From assembly GCA_964347615.1 (NCBI GenBank), contig CAYFZO010000004.1, positions 1 through 64,000 of the forward strand: a stretch of 64,000 nucleotides of DNA, given 5' to 3'. Under the pieces are notes generated by a model. That model saw only the letters and a list, made by a program, of their open reading frames with translations, was not told where the DNA came from and searched no databases. The DNA is from CAYFZO01 sp964347615 (GTDB lineage: Bacteria; Pseudomonadota; Gammaproteobacteria; Poriferisulfidales; Oxydemutatoraceae). The translations under genes and the position numbers were made by a program. Within the stretch, counting starts at the first letter, position 1; every line of letters begins with the position of its first letter. Positions 26,495 to 36,520 of this stretch are shown here, piece after piece.

Positions 26495-26517
26495 ACGCAA
26501 GCCGTCGCCGGTAGCCG

Positions 26518-27393
26518 ATGCACGTCGTTCGCACCAAGGCGCAAGTGCGCAAGCACCTTGCCGAATGGCGCGCCGAGGGCGCGCGCGTCGCGTTGACGCC
26601 GACCATGGGCAACCTCCACCGAGGACATCTCGCGTTGATCGCCGCCGCCGCGGAACGCGCCGACAAGGTCGCGGTGAGCATTTTCGTCAACCCGTTGCAA
26701 TTCGACCGCAAGGACGATTTTCGGGCTTACCCGCGCACCCTGGACGGCGATCTCGAACGGTTGCGCGACCGCGGCGTCTCGCTCGTGTTCGCGCCCGCCG
26801 CCGAAGAGATTTATCCGCCGGATTGCGACGCCAGCATTTTCGTCGATCCGGGCGAGCTGGCCGGAGTGCTGTGCGGCGCGAACCGCCCCGGGCACTTCAC
26901 CGGGGTCGCTACCGTGATCGTGAAGTTGTTCAACCTTTTTACGCCCGACGTCGCGGTGTTCGGGGAAAAGGATTACCAGCAGCTGATCTTGATCAGACGG
27001 CTGGTCGAGCGTCTTGATTTTGACGTTCACGTCGTGGCGGTGCCGACGGTGCGCGAAGCCGACGGCTTGGCGCTGAGCTCGCGGAATTCTTATCTCGACG
27101 CCGAGCAAAGAAAGCGTGCCCCGGCGTTGTACCGGGTGCTGCGCGACGTCGCGGCGCAGGTCGAAGGCAACGGCGACGCGGCGGTACTGAACCGCTTGAC
27201 CGAAAACGCCCGCGCCCGTCTTGAGTCCGCCGGGTTGCGCCCCGACTACGTTGAAATACGCAACGCGCGCGACTTGGCGCCGCTTGACGTCCGGGACCTG
27301 AAGCCGCGGGACGGCGGGGGAAAAGTCGTGCTCGCCGCGGCGTGGCTGGGCAAGGCGCGCCTGATAGACAACGTCATCGTCGAAGACGGGTGA
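26518..27393 (+). CDS. panC: Pantothenate synthetase
   Basis: 291 residues. PTMGNLHRGHLALIAAAAER (HIGH-like motif), SIFVNPLQFDRKDDF, VFGEKDYQQLILIRRLVERL and EADGLALSSRNSYLD. It ligates pantoate and beta-alanine using ATP. It lies 23 bp after panB and 50 bp before panD. Confidence 0.97.
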   Translation: MHVVRTKAQVRKHLAEWRAEGARVALTPTMGNLHRGHLALIAAAAERADKVAVSIFVNPLQFDRKDDFRAYPRTLDGDLERLRDRGVSLVFAPAAEEIYPPDCDASIFVDPGELAGVLCGANRPGHFTGVATVIVKLFNLFTPDVAVFGEKDYQQLILIRRLVERLDFDVHVVAVPTVREADGLALSSRNSYLDAEQRKRAPALYRVLRDVAAQVEGNGDAAVLNRLTENARARLESAGLRPDYVEIRNARDLAPLDVRDLKPRDGGGKVVLAAAWLGKARLIDNVIVEDG

Positions 27394-27443
27394 CACCGAC
27401 GGAACGTGTGGTGCTAGAATCGTGCCGGTCTTCGGGGATCGTG

Positions 27444-27824
27444 ATGGAACTGACGCTTCTCAAATCCAAGCTGCACAAGGCCCGTGTAACCCACGCCGAG
27501 GTTGACTACGACGGCTCGTGCGCGATTGACGCGGCGTTGCTCGACGCGGCGGGCATGCTCGAATACGAACGGATCGACGTTTACAACCTGCGCAACGGCG
27601 AGCGGCTGACCACGTATGCGATCGCCGCCGAGCGCGGCAGCGGCGTCGTATCGATGAACGGCGCGGCGGCGCACAAGGCGCGTCCGGGCGACCGCGTCAT
27701 TATCTGCTGCTATTGCGGGCTGTCCGAACAAGCAGCGCGTCGGCATCGCCCGAAGCTGATTTACCTCGACGAATCCAACCGCGTCACGCGCACCGCCGAT
27801 TCGATTCCGGTGCAAGCGGCTTAG
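27444..27824 (+). CDS. panD: Aspartate 1-decarboxylase proenzyme
   Basis: 126 residues. With the ATG at 27444 the self-cleavage site falls at exactly Gly24-Ser25 (EVDYDGSCAIDAALLDAAGM), where the pyruvoyl group forms, which supports this start. It makes beta-alanine for PanC, so the window encodes the complete pantothenate branch PanB-PanC-PanD. Confidence 0.97.
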   Translation: MELTLLKSKLHKARVTHAEVDYDGSCAIDAALLDAAGMLEYERIDVYNLRNGERLTTYAIAAERGSGVVSMNGAAAHKARPGDRVIICCYCGLSEQAARRHRPKLIYLDESNRVTRTADSIPVQAA

Positions 27825-27847
27825 ACTCCCGAACCTTTCGGCGGCGT

Positions 27848-30817
27848 CTAGCCGGTGTTCCTCATCCCGCTTGCGATGCCGTTGATGCTGCGCAGCAACG
27901 GTGCCAGGTATTCGTTGCTTTCGCGCGCGTCGGCGCCGAGCGAACGGTTTGCGCCCAGTGCCTGTTTCCTGGCGCGGTGTTTTTCCAGCAGCATGATTTG
28001 AATGTAGTTGAGCGGGTCTAGGTACGGGTCGCGCTTCTGAATGGACAGCATCATCTCCGGCTGGTTCTCCAGCAGCTTGTCAAAACGGGTTACCAGCAAC
28101 GTGTATTTTTCGGTGCGCCTGTATTCCGAGGCTATTTTTTCGAACACCGCGGCGCCGATCTGCGGCGACGAACACAACCGCGAGTACTCCTTGGCGACGC
28201 CCATATTGGCTTTTGCCAGCGCGATCTGAGTGTTGTCGATCAGGGTGCTGAAGAAAGGCCACTCCTTGTAGAACCTGCGCAGTTCCTCGAGCTTGTCCGG
28301 GTCGTCGGCGTGGTACGTTTCCAGTGCGTAGCCGAGCCCGTACCAGGCCGGGATGGTATGCCGCGACAGCGACCAGCCGAATACCCATGGAATCGCGCGG
28401 ATCGAGTGTTTGGAGCGGTCGGTCATCTTGCGGTGCGAGGGGCGCGAGCCGATGTTCATTTCCCCGATTTCTATGACCGGCGTCGCTTCGTAGAAATAAT
28501 CAAACAATCCTTCGGTGCGGTCCACCAAGTCGCGGTAATACTTTTCGCCGAGTCGGGCAAGTTCGTGCGCGAATTGCAGATGTGCCGGCCAGTCGCCGTT
28601 GGATTTGCCGGCCAAGTGGCGGCTTGCGCTGAGCAAGCCGGATACGGACATGATGAGTTCGGAAACGGCGAGCTCCGGATTGCTGTACTTGCTTGAGAGA
28701 ACTTCGCCTTGCTGGGTCAGTTTGAGCCGTCCGTTGACGGTGCCGGGCGGCTGCGCCAGCACCGCTTTGTGGGTCGGCCCGCCGCCGCGCCCGATGGTGC
28801 CGCCGCGCCCGTGGAAAATGCGGTAGCGCACCCCGCGGCGTTCGGCCGTGCGCGTGATTTTGATTTGCGCCTGGTACAGGTTCCAGGCGGAAGCCAGGAT
28901 TCCGCCGTCCTTGCACGAGTCGGAGTAGCCGAGCATGACTTCCTGCATGTTGCCGCTTGCTTCGAGCAGTCTTTTGTAACAGGGGTTTGCAAGCAGTTTG
29001 TCGATTACCTCGTCGACTCGTTCGAGATCTTCTATCGTCTCGAACAGCGGCGACGGCCGGACGTGGCAATAAAGATCTCCCGCGTCGTCGGTGCCTATCA
29101 GACCTTCGATCTTGCCGAGCAACATGACTTCAAGCACGTGGCTGGGAGCGTGGGTCATGGAAATCACGCAGTTGCCGACGGCTCTGGGGCCGATTTTCTC
29201 GATTGCTTCGCGGGCGCGGGCGAAGACGTCGAGCGTCCTGCAGCTTGCTTTTCTCAGGCGGGCGCGGTCGATCGCTGGCAATTTGCCGTCGAGCAGGGAG
29301 CTGAGTATTTCAACCTTGCGGTGTTCCGGCGCCCGGGCGTAGTCGCGGGCGTCTGCGCTGCAACGTTCGAGGACGTCCGCGACCGCGGAGGAAAACTTGT
29401 TCGACTCGTCGCGCAAGTCGAGCTGCGCGAGGTGGAAACCGAAGGTTTCGACCAACCGCACCAGATCCTTGAGCTCACCGTCGGCGACGTTTGCATCGTC
29501 GTGATGCTTCAGCGATTGACTCATCAAGCGCAGGTGATCGAGGAATTCATACTCCGATTTATAAGCGTGCTCGGGCGGCGCCGAGATCCTCGTGGCGGAT
29601 CTGTTGATTGCGTCCAAGTGCAGCTGCAACCGATACGCCATGATTCCCAGCTGCCGTCGGTACGGTTCCTTGATGAAAAGATCGGGGGTTTCCTTGAACG
29701 CTTTCCTTCCGATCTCGCGGGTCTGTTGCATCAGGATAATGAAGTTCTCGGAGAGCTCGACCATGTTGTTCGAATGCGTCAGGACGCTGATCAGTTTCTC
29801 GAGCCGACATATATACTCCTTGAGAATCATCGTGGATTGGAGTTTGAAGGTCTTGCGCGTGACCTCGGGTGTCACATACGGATTGCCGTCGCGGTCGCCT
29901 CCGATCCACGAACCGAACTCGATGAAGCTCGGCACCGTAACCTCGCTTCCGGGGTAAACGGCGGCGACGGCTTGTTCCAGCGCCCGGTAGACTTCGGGCA
30001 CCGCGTCGAACAGCGAGGTCTTGAAGTAATAAAGACCGTTGATGACTTCGGCTTCGACGGTCGGCTTGTTGAGCCGTACTTCTTCGGTTTTCCACAGAAC
30101 TTGAATTTGCTGCACGAGTTTTTCGAATATCCTTTCCTTTTCTTTCTTGTTGAGTCGGATGCGGTCGAGACCGCCGACGGTCGTGAATATCTGCTGCAGC
30201 AACTGCATGACGGTGCGTCGTTGCGCTTCGGTCGGATGCGCGGTGAACACCGGACGATAGTGCAGCTGATCGAGCAGCGTCTGCAGTTGCGGCGCGCTGA
30301 TGCCTTTGTCCTTGAATTGTTTCAGCGTTTCGGCGAAGGAAAAGTCGCCGAAGGTTTCCTTTCCCGGGGTTTGAGCCGCCGAGATCCTTTTCCTTTTGAG
30401 CGCCAGTTCCCGACCATCTTCGGCGACGTTCGCCAGGTTGAAGTAGATGGAAAAAGCACGAATTACCTTTTCGAGCGTCGGCAAGTCGAGGTTCTCTATA
30501 TGGCGCATCAAGTCATCGCGTTTTCTCAGCACCGCGTTTCTACGCAAGCTGATGAAACCCTTGCGCAGCCTTTCGACCGATGCAAAGACCTTTTCTCCCG
30601 CTTGCTCCCTGACCACGATGCCGAGCAGGTTGCCGAACAACCGGATTCTGGCGCGCAGCTTCCGCTCCGTCGCCGCTTCCGGGCGTGTTTCTTTCGGTTC
30701 GGGGCGGGGCGGTGTTTCGCCGCTGGACGCCGGATCCGTCGCGGGGGCGTTGTCGACCGCGACGTGCGCTTCGATCCGGCTCGCGCCGACGGCGCCGCGC
30801 GTGTTCTTTTCGGTCAT
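27848..30817 (-). CDS. ppc: Phosphoenolpyruvate carboxylase
   Basis: 989 residues with ATG 30817 (MTEKNTRG), longer than E. coli Ppc (883) mainly through an N-terminal disordered extension of about 70 residues. Catalytic landmarks: VFTAHPTEAQRRTVMQLL, GYSDSCKDGGILASAWNLY, FHGRGGTIGRGGGPTH, and the C-terminal RNTG. It fixes bicarbonate onto PEP, an anaplerotic step also used by serine-cycle and RuMP methylotrophs. Upstream starts (30853, GTG 30907) are possible, but a TAAAAT -10-like box near 30855 favours 30817. It is divergent from pgi. Confidence 0.94.
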   Translation of the reverse strand: MTEKNTRGAVGASRIEAHVAVDNAPATDPASSGETPPRPEPKETRPEAATERKLRARIRLFGNLLGIVVREQAGEKVFASVERLRKGFISLRRNAVLRKRDDLMRHIENLDLPTLEKVIRAFSIYFNLANVAEDGRELALKRKRISAAQTPGKETFGDFSFAETLKQFKDKGISAPQLQTLLDQLHYRPVFTAHPTEAQRRTVMQLLQQIFTTVGGLDRIRLNKKEKERIFEKLVQQIQVLWKTEEVRLNKPTVEAEVINGLYYFKTSLFDAVPEVYRALEQAVAAVYPGSEVTVPSFIEFGSWIGGDRDGNPYVTPEVTRKTFKLQSTMILKEYICRLEKLISVLTHSNNMVELSENFIILMQQTREIGRKAFKETPDLFIKEPYRRQLGIMAYRLQLHLDAINRSATRISAPPEHAYKSEYEFLDHLRLMSQSLKHHDDANVADGELKDLVRLVETFGFHLAQLDLRDESNKFSSAVADVLERCSADARDYARAPEHRKVEILSSLLDGKLPAIDRARLRKASCRTLDVFARAREAIEKIGPRAVGNCVISMTHAPSHVLEVMLLGKIEGLIGTDDAGDLYCHVRPSPLFETIEDLERVDEVIDKLLANPCYKRLLEASGNMQEVMLGYSDSCKDGGILASAWNLYQAQIKITRTAERRGVRYRIFHGRGGTIGRGGGPTHKAVLAQPPGTVNGRLKLTQQGEVLSSKYSNPELAVSELIMSVSGLLSASRHLAGKSNGDWPAHLQFAHELARLGEKYYRDLVDRTEGLFDYFYEATPVIEIGEMNIGSRPSHRKMTDRSKHSIRAIPWVFGWSLSRHTIPAWYGLGYALETYHADDPDKLEELRRFYKEWPFFSTLIDNTQIALAKANMGVAKEYSRLCSSPQIGAAVFEKIASEYRRTEKYTLLVTRFDKLLENQPEMMLSIQKRDPYLDPLNYIQIMLLEKHRARKQALGANRSLGADARESNEYLAPLLRSINGIASGMRNTG

Positions 30818-30914
30818 GTCGTTTGTCAAAGAGTGGCAGATACGGCTTTTCATTTTAGCAAACCTTGACTTTGCTTTAAGATAAGCCTTTGCCTGCGCCG
30901 ATTTCACGAATGAA

Positions 30915-32465
30915 ATGATTAACCAAAGCGCGATTTGGAAAAAACTTCAGGATCACTTCAAGCAAGTGTCCGATTTGAAGTTGCGGGACTTGTTCGCCGC
31001 CGACGCGAAACGGTTTCGAAAGTTTTCGCTTGAACGTGAAGGCTTGTTTCTCGATTACTCAAAGAACCGGATTACCGACGTCACTTTCGGTTTGTTGATG
31101 GAGCTCGCGCGCGAAGCCGAGATCGAGGCTTGGCGCGAACGATTGTTCCGCGGCGACAAGGTCAATCTCAGCGAAGCAAAGCCCGCGTTGCACGCGGCGT
31201 TGCGCGACGACGGCCACGGACCCGCCGCCGCCGCCGGCAAGAGCGACGAAGCGGCGAGCGATAGAGCTCGCATGTACGAGTTGTGCGAGGAGGTTCGAGC
31301 CGGGAGGCGCACCGGTTTCAGCGGCAAGCCGTTCCGCACCGTCGTCAACGTTGGCACCGGCGGTTCACATCTCGGCCCCGCGACGGCTTGCCGCGCGCTG
31401 GCGCATCTGGGGCGCGACGATCTGAGCGTATCCTTCGTTACCGGCGCCGACGAGCGCCGGATCGCCGAGGTGTTGAGCCGTGCCGACCCCGAGCAGACCT
31501 TGTTTGTTGTCACTTCCAAGACGTTTGCGACCCGGGAGACCTTGACCGGTGCTGAGCGCGCCAGAGACTGGATCGTCGGGCACTACGGCGCGGGCGACGC
31601 GTGGCCGGCGCATTGCTTGGCGGTTACCGCGAACGTCGAAGCTGCTTTGCGGTTCGGAGTGCCGCGCGCCAACGTGTTGACGATCCGGGACGAGGTCGGG
31701 GGACGCTTTTCCTTATGGTCGTCAGTCGGTTTTCCGCTTGCGGCGTTGGCCGGCAGCGAGCGTTTCGATGAACTGCTCGCCGGCGCGCGCAACATGGACG
31801 CGCACTTTGCCGAAGCGCCTCTCGAGTCCAATATCCCGGTGATTCTGGCGCTGTTGGACGTCTGGTACGTCAATTTCCACGGCGCCGGCAGCCGTGCGGT
31901 GCTGCCTTACGACTATGCGCTGGAACGGTTGCCGGAGTATTTGCAGCAACTGGAGATGGAGAGCAACGGCAAGTCGGTGGACCGCGACGGCCGCGTTCTC
32001 GAGTACGCGACCGCGCCGGTGGTCTGGGGCAAGGCGGGCATCGAGGGTCAGCACGCGTTCTATCAGCTGTTGCATCAAAGCAAACGCTTGGTGCCGTGCG
32101 ATTTCATCGTTACCGCGAAAAACGCCGGATCGCCGGGTAACCACGGGTTCCTGCACGCCAACTTCCTGGCGCAAAGCCGCGCGTTGATGTACGGGGACGA
32201 CGCCGGCGACCCGCACCGGCGCCACCCGGGCAACCAGCCGAGCAACGCGCTGGTGCTCGACGCGCTTTCACCGTTCACGCTCGGGCTGCTGCTGGCCCTG
32301 TACGAGCACAAGGTGTTCGCGCAAGCGGTGATTTGGGGCATCAACCCGTTCGACCAGTGGGGCGTCGAGCTTGGCAAGCGCATCGCCGCCGAGCTGCCGC
32401 TCGGTCGGGGCGACGAGCTCGACGGCTCGACCCGCGGCCTGATGAAGCGTCTGGGTTTCGGCTGA
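30915..32465 (+). CDS. pgi: Glucose-6-phosphate isomerase
   Basis: 516 residues, somewhat shorter than the usual 540-550. VNVGTGGSHLGPATACRALA, FSLWSSVGFPLAALAGSERF, GKAGIEGQHAFYQLLHQSKR and INPFDQWGVELGKRIA are conserved, including catalytic Glu and His. It interconverts glucose-6-P and fructose-6-P. It is divergent from ppc with about 97 bp between starts. Together with the PPi-dependent PFK it supplies hexose-phosphate interconversion. Confidence 0.95.
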   Translation: MINQSAIWKKLQDHFKQVSDLKLRDLFAADAKRFRKFSLEREGLFLDYSKNRITDVTFGLLMELAREAEIEAWRERLFRGDKVNLSEAKPALHAALRDDGHGPAAAAGKSDEAASDRARMYELCEEVRAGRRTGFSGKPFRTVVNVGTGGSHLGPATACRALAHLGRDDLSVSFVTGADERRIAEVLSRADPEQTLFVVTSKTFATRETLTGAERARDWIVGHYGAGDAWPAHCLAVTANVEAALRFGVPRANVLTIRDEVGGRFSLWSSVGFPLAALAGSERFDELLAGARNMDAHFAEAPLESNIPVILALLDVWYVNFHGAGSRAVLPYDYALERLPEYLQQLEMESNGKSVDRDGRVLEYATAPVVWGKAGIEGQHAFYQLLHQSKRLVPCDFIVTAKNAGSPGNHGFLHANFLAQSRALMYGDDAGDPHRRHPGNQPSNALVLDALSPFTLGLLLALYEHKVFAQAVIWGINPFDQWGVELGKRIAAELPLGRGDELDGSTRGLMKRLGFG

Positions 32466-32506
32466 GCCGTGCAGGCGGTTTCCTTGTCGTTCGCGTTCGC
32501 CCGTTC

Positions 32507-33577
32507 TCAGTCGCGGTGGGCGAGGTTCTGCAACGCCCACTCGACGTGTTCGCGCACCAGTGGCGAGGGGTGATCGGCTTTCGCCCGCAGGGCCGCGACC
32601 GCGGCTTCGCGGTCGCCCCGGTTGTCGCAGTTGCCGAGGCCGACCGCGAGGTTTCTCAGCCAACGTTCATGGCCGAGGCGGCGGATCGCCGAACCTTCGG
32701 TGCGTTGCTTGAATTCGGCCTCGCTCCACGCGAACAGCTCGAGCAGGGTCGAAGCGTCGAGGCGGTGCCTCGGGCTGAAGTCGGGGTCGTCGGTGGTCTT
32801 GGCGAAGCGGTTCCACGGACAGAATATCTGGCAGTCGTCGCAGCCGAACACCCGGTTGCCGATTAACGGGCGCAGTTCGGGCGGGATGCTGCCTTTCAAC
32901 TCGATCGTCAGGTAGGAGATGCACCGCCTCGCGTCGAGGCGGTACGGTTCGACAATCGCGCCGGTCGGGCAGACGTCGATGCAGCGGCGGCAACCGCCGC
33001 AACGGTTCGACGTCGGCGACGACGGCGGCAGCGGCAGGTCGGTGAACAGCTCGCCGAGAAGGAACCATGACCCGGCGTCGGCGTTGATCAGCACGCTGTG
33101 CTTGCCCATCCACCCGAGACCCGCGCGCTCGGCGATCGCTTTTTCGAGCACCGGTGCGCTGTCGACAAACGCGCGATAGCCGAACCGGCCGATTTCCTTT
33201 TCGATCCGCGTCGCGAGCTTCTGCAACTTACGCCGCATCAGCTTGTGGTAGTCGCGTCCGAGTGCGTAACGCGCGATATAGGCGGCGCCGTCGTCGGCAA
33301 GCGTCGCCTCGGCGTCCGCGGACTGCGCCGGCAGGTAGGACCTCCGCACCGAAATAATGCTGGCCGTGCCCGGAACGAGTTCGCGCGGGCGGGCGCGTTT
33401 TACGCCGTGACGCTCCATGTACTCCATGTCGCCGTGCATGTTCTCCCCGAGCCAGCGCAGCAGGCGGGTTTCGTGTTCGCCGAGTTCGGTGCGGCTGACG
33501 CCGCTCGCGTCGAAGCCGAGTTCTTTCGCCCACCGATCGATGCGGTCGGTGAGACCTTGCAAATCGGGATGATTCAT
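32507..33577 (-). CDS. queG: Epoxyqueuosine reductase
   Basis: 356 residues. Cobalamin-binding N-terminal region, two ferredoxin-like [4Fe-4S] motifs (CGGCRRCIDVCPTGAIV and FGCDDCQIFCPWNRF) and C-terminal HEAT-like repeats. It performs the last step of queuosine synthesis in tRNA. queG beside nnr-tsaE matches the E. coli yjeS-yjeF-yjeE order, but here it is divergent from nnr. Confidence 0.95.
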   Translation of the reverse strand: MNHPDLQGLTDRIDRWAKELGFDASGVSRTELGEHETRLLRWLGENMHGDMEYMERHGVKRARPRELVPGTASIISVRRSYLPAQSADAEATLADDGAAYIARYALGRDYHKLMRRKLQKLATRIEKEIGRFGYRAFVDSAPVLEKAIAERAGLGWMGKHSVLINADAGSWFLLGELFTDLPLPPSSPTSNRCGGCRRCIDVCPTGAIVEPYRLDARRCISYLTIELKGSIPPELRPLIGNRVFGCDDCQIFCPWNRFAKTTDDPDFSPRHRLDASTLLELFAWSEAEFKQRTEGSAIRRLGHERWLRNLAVGLGNCDNRGDREAAVAALRAKADHPSPLVREHVEWALQNLAHRD

Positions 33578-33660
33578 GCGGCGCCTCTACGCGTGGATGA
33601 GCACGTGATTGCAAGCAATCGGTGCACGTCGCATTATAGAATGCCACCGATGGGCCGCCG

Positions 33661-35133
33661 ATGGATTTATTCACCTCACAACAGACGCGGGCGATAGACG
33701 CGCTGGTCATCGAGCGCACGCCCGTGACGGGCCTCGAATTGATGCGTCGCGCGGGACGAGCTTGTTTCCAAGCGCTGGTCGCGCGCTGGCCGCGGGCGAA
33801 GTCGGTCGCGGTTTTCTGCGGCAGCGGCAACAACGGCGGCGACGGCTACGTGCTCGCGGAGCTGTTGCTCGCCGAAGGACGCCAAGTGCGGGTGCATCAA
33901 CTCGGCGGCGCCGCTTCGGGCGGACCCCGGCTCGGGAAGGACGCGTCGCGGGCGAGGGAAGATTATCTCGCCGCCGGCGGCGTCACCTCGCCCCGCGATC
34001 AAGGGTCAGCCCGCCCTGACGTCGTGGTCGACGCCTTGTTCGGTACCGGCATGAACCGCCCGCTCGACGACGAAGCCCTGGCTTGGGTTGAGGCGATCAA
34101 CGCGTCCGGAGCGCCGGTGCTCTCGGTGGACGTGCCTTCGGGCCTTGACGCCGACACCGGAGCGATGCGCCCGCAGGCGGTGCGCGCCCGTGCGACGGTG
34201 ACTTTCATCGCGCGCAAACGTGGCATGTACACCGCGTGGGGGCGTGACTGTTGCGGCGAGATCGAGTTCGACGGCCTCGGCGCCGACCCCGGTCTGTTCA
34301 AGCAGATCGAGCCCGCGGCGCGGCTGGTCGACGTCGATGATTTGTTTCGGTGCTTGCCGCGCAGGTACAGCAACGTGTACAAAGGCGATTTCGGTCACGT
34401 GCTGGTGGTCGGCGGCGGGCCGGGAATGGCCGGTGCGGCGCGGCTTGCGGGCGAGGCGGCGTTACGCGTCGGCGCCGGCAAGGTCAGCGTCGCGGCGGCG
34501 CCGGACAACGTCGCGGCGATTGTCGCGGGCTGTCCCGCCTTGATGGTGCACGGCGTCGCCGCGGCGGACAGTGCGTTTGACGCCTTGCTCAGGCGCGTCG
34601 ACGTGGTTGCGGTCGGGCCGGGACTCGGTTGCGACGACTGGGGGCGGTCTTTGTTGGCGAAAGTGCTCGAAACCCGCCTGCCCAAAGTCGTGGACGCGGA
34701 CGCGCTGAACCTGCTCGCGGCGGAGCCCGCAAGCCGCGACGAGTGGATCTTGACGCCGCATCCGGGAGAAGCGGGACGGCTGCTCGGTCTTGCCGTCGCC
34801 GAGGTCGGCGCCGACCGGTTTGCCGCCGCCGAGAAGATCGCCTCGCGTTTCGGCGGCGTTTGCCTGCTGAAAGGCGCCGGGAGCGTAATCCATTCGCGCG
34901 AAGGCAGTTTGGTCTGCGCCGGCGGCAACCCGGGCATGGCAAGCGTGGGCATGGGCGACGTGTTGAGCGGCGTCGTTGCGGCGTTGCTTGCGCAAGGAGT
35001 GCCTTTGCCCGCGGCGGCGGCGTTCGGCGCCTGTGTTCACGCCGAAGCCGGCGACCGTGCCGCCGCCGGCGTTCCGCGCGGCCTGATCGCTTCCGACCTG
35101 ATGCCGCATCTGCGCGCGTGCGTGAATCGATGA
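33661..35133 (+). CDS. nnr: Bifunctional NAD(P)HX epimerase / ADP-dependent dehydratase
   Basis: 490 residues. The N-terminal epimerase (YjeF_N) has FCGSGNNGGDGYVLAELLL and SVDVPSGLDADTG; the C-terminal kinase-fold dehydratase has GHVLVVGGGPGMAGAARLAG, VDADALNLL, TPHPGEAGRLLG and GGNPGMASVGMGDVLSGVVA. It repairs hydrated NAD(P)H. A TATAGAAT sequence about 20 bp before the ATG may be its -10 region. Confidence 0.95.
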   Translation: MDLFTSQQTRAIDALVIERTPVTGLELMRRAGRACFQALVARWPRAKSVAVFCGSGNNGGDGYVLAELLLAEGRQVRVHQLGGAASGGPRLGKDASRAREDYLAAGGVTSPRDQGSARPDVVVDALFGTGMNRPLDDEALAWVEAINASGAPVLSVDVPSGLDADTGAMRPQAVRARATVTFIARKRGMYTAWGRDCCGEIEFDGLGADPGLFKQIEPAARLVDVDDLFRCLPRRYSNVYKGDFGHVLVVGGGPGMAGAARLAGEAALRVGAGKVSVAAAPDNVAAIVAGCPALMVHGVAAADSAFDALLRRVDVVAVGPGLGCDDWGRSLLAKVLETRLPKVVDADALNLLAAEPASRDEWILTPHPGEAGRLLGLAVAEVGADRFAAAEKIASRFGGVCLLKGAGSVIHSREGSLVCAGGNPGMASVGMGDVLSGVVAALLAQGVPLPAAAAFGACVHAEAGDRAAAGVPRGLIASDLMPHLRACVNR

Positions 35134-35134
35134 A

Positions 35135-35641
35135 GTGCTGAAGCGGTTCTCGTTTGACGCGCCCGACGCCGGCTGCACCGAGGCCGCGGGCGAGGCGTTC
35201 GCCGCGTGCACGCGGGCGCCGTTGACGCTGTGGCTGAGCGGCGAGCTCGGCGGCGGCAAGACCACTTTCAGCCGTGGCTTCATCCGCGCTTTGGGTTATC
35301 GCGGGCGGGTGAAGAGCCCGAGTTACACCTTGCTTGAGATTTACGAGGCGGGCGGGTTCGAGGTGCTGCATTTCGATTTGTACCGCCTGAGCAACGCGGA
35401 CGAGTTCGAAACGCTCGGCGCGAGGGATCGTCTCGACGACCGCAGCGTCTGCCTGATAGAGTGGCCGGAGAACGCGGCCGAAGCGTTGCCCACGCCCGAC
35501 GTGACGTTGCGTTTTCTGTTCGTTGACGGCGGCGCCGGTTCGGCCGACACCGAGCGCCGCATCGAGGCCGAGGCGAGGAGCGAGACCGGGCGGGCTTTGC
35601 TCGACGCGGTTGCGGCGCGGAAGCCGAACCTTCGGGTTTAG
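35135..35641 (+). CDS. tsaE: TsaE, tRNA threonylcarbamoyladenosine biosynthesis ATPase
   Basis: 168 residues. Walker A GELGGGKTTFSRGFIRALGY, then RVKSPSYTLLEIY and VLHFDLYRL. It supports t6A-37 synthesis with TsaB and TsaD. The GTG start is one base beyond the nnr stop. In E. coli amiB follows; here the next plus-strand gene is mutL, after a gene on the opposite strand. Confidence 0.93.
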   Translation: MLKRFSFDAPDAGCTEAAGEAFAACTRAPLTLWLSGELGGGKTTFSRGFIRALGYRGRVKSPSYTLLEIYEAGGFEVLHFDLYRLSNADEFETLGARDRLDDRSVCLIEWPENAAEALPTPDVTLRFLFVDGGAGSADTERRIEAEARSETGRALLDAVAARKPNLRV

Positions 35642-35708
35642 GCTGGATCGCCCTCCGCCGGAGACGGGACGCTTTCGATCGAAGCTTCGATTGTCATCCT
35701 CTTGCCCT

Positions 35709-36500
35709 TCACCGATAGCGGCATTCAAACTTTGCGAACCACTGCGAATGTTCGAGCCCGGGCGAGTCGTCGAAGATCAGGCGTTTTTGTATCAGCCGGC
35801 AGTGTCCGAGTTCGGCCTCTGGAATCAAGGTGTGGAACGCGTCGCCGCCGACGAGTTGGTGCGAAAGCGTCAGGTAGAACAGGTCGAGGCGACGGTTCTT
35901 GAGCGCGGACTCGAGCAGGGTCGGTCCCGCGACGAAGTAGATGCTGCGCAGGTTTTGATCGGCCAGTTTGTCGAGCAGGGCACCGACCTCGACCATCGCG
36001 CCGGTGCCCGCGGTAATCAGCCGGTAGCCTTTGTCGCGCCAACGTTCGGCCCGGGCGGGGTCGTGCTGCTCGCCGGTCGCGACGAGGACCTTGCTGCGTT
36101 CAAGGTCGGATGGTTCGGGGAAGTCGAGCCGGGCGCTGCACACCACGACCAGCGGCGGGGCAAGGCCGTTGTTGCGCCGCCACTCGCTCAGTTCGTCGTC
36201 GAGGCGGAAGACGTCGCCGAGGCGGCCGTCCGCGCGGGCGCGCAAATAAGCGCCGTGGGTGATCACGCAGTCGGCTTGCGCCAAAAGCTCGAGAAACAGG
36301 CGCAGGTCGTTGGCGTTGCTCAAATGCTCGGGCAGGCGGTCGGTGCCTCCGCGGGAGATTGCGATCCTGCCGTCGAGGCTGGTGACAAAATTGGCGTAGA
36401 CCAAGGGGCCGCGCGCGTACAGGTTCTCCGCAAGATACAGTCCTTTGACCGATTCGTATTCGCGCAGGTCGGGGTGCAGTTGTATAATCCGAGCGTTCAT
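35709..36500 (-). CDS. RibD C-terminal-domain (DHFR-fold) reductase
   Basis: 263 residues. PLVYANFVTSLDGRIAISRG, NDLRLFLELLAQADCVITHG, and IYFVAGPTLLESALKNRRLD with VGGDAFHTLIPE near the end match the RibD-C reductase fold, which uses NADPH. The N-terminal deaminase domain of bifunctional RibD is absent, so it is either a stand-alone pyrimidine reductase or a relative with another substrate. It sits on the opposite strand where amiB is expected between tsaE and mutL. ATG 36500 is preferred; a longer start at 36527 would overlap mutL. Confidence 0.82.
   Translation of the reverse strand: MNARIIQLHPDLREYESVKGLYLAENLYARGPLVYANFVTSLDGRIAISRGGTDRLPEHLSNANDLRLFLELLAQADCVITHGAYLRARADGRLGDVFRLDDELSEWRRNNGLAPPLVVVCSARLDFPEPSDLERSKVLVATGEQHDPARAERWRDKGYRLITAGTGAMVEVGALLDKLADQNLRSIYFVAGPTLLESALKNRRLDLFYLTLSHQLVGGDAFHTLIPEAELGHCRLIQKRLIFDDSPGLEHSQWFAKFECRYR
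36483..36488 (+). promoter_or_regulatory. Probable -10 box (TATAAT) of mutL
   Basis: TATAAT in TTGTATAATCCG, 32 bp before the mutL ATG. It lies inside the first codons of the divergent RibD-C gene, so the two transcripts would overlap at their 5' ends. Confidence 0.45.
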
Positions 36501-36520
36501 TTCCACGCTAAGCATACACG

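Noticed and set aside
28709..30868. 719-codon plus-strand open frame opposite ppc
   Set aside because: The minus strand encodes all PEP carboxylase motifs; this frame is its complement.
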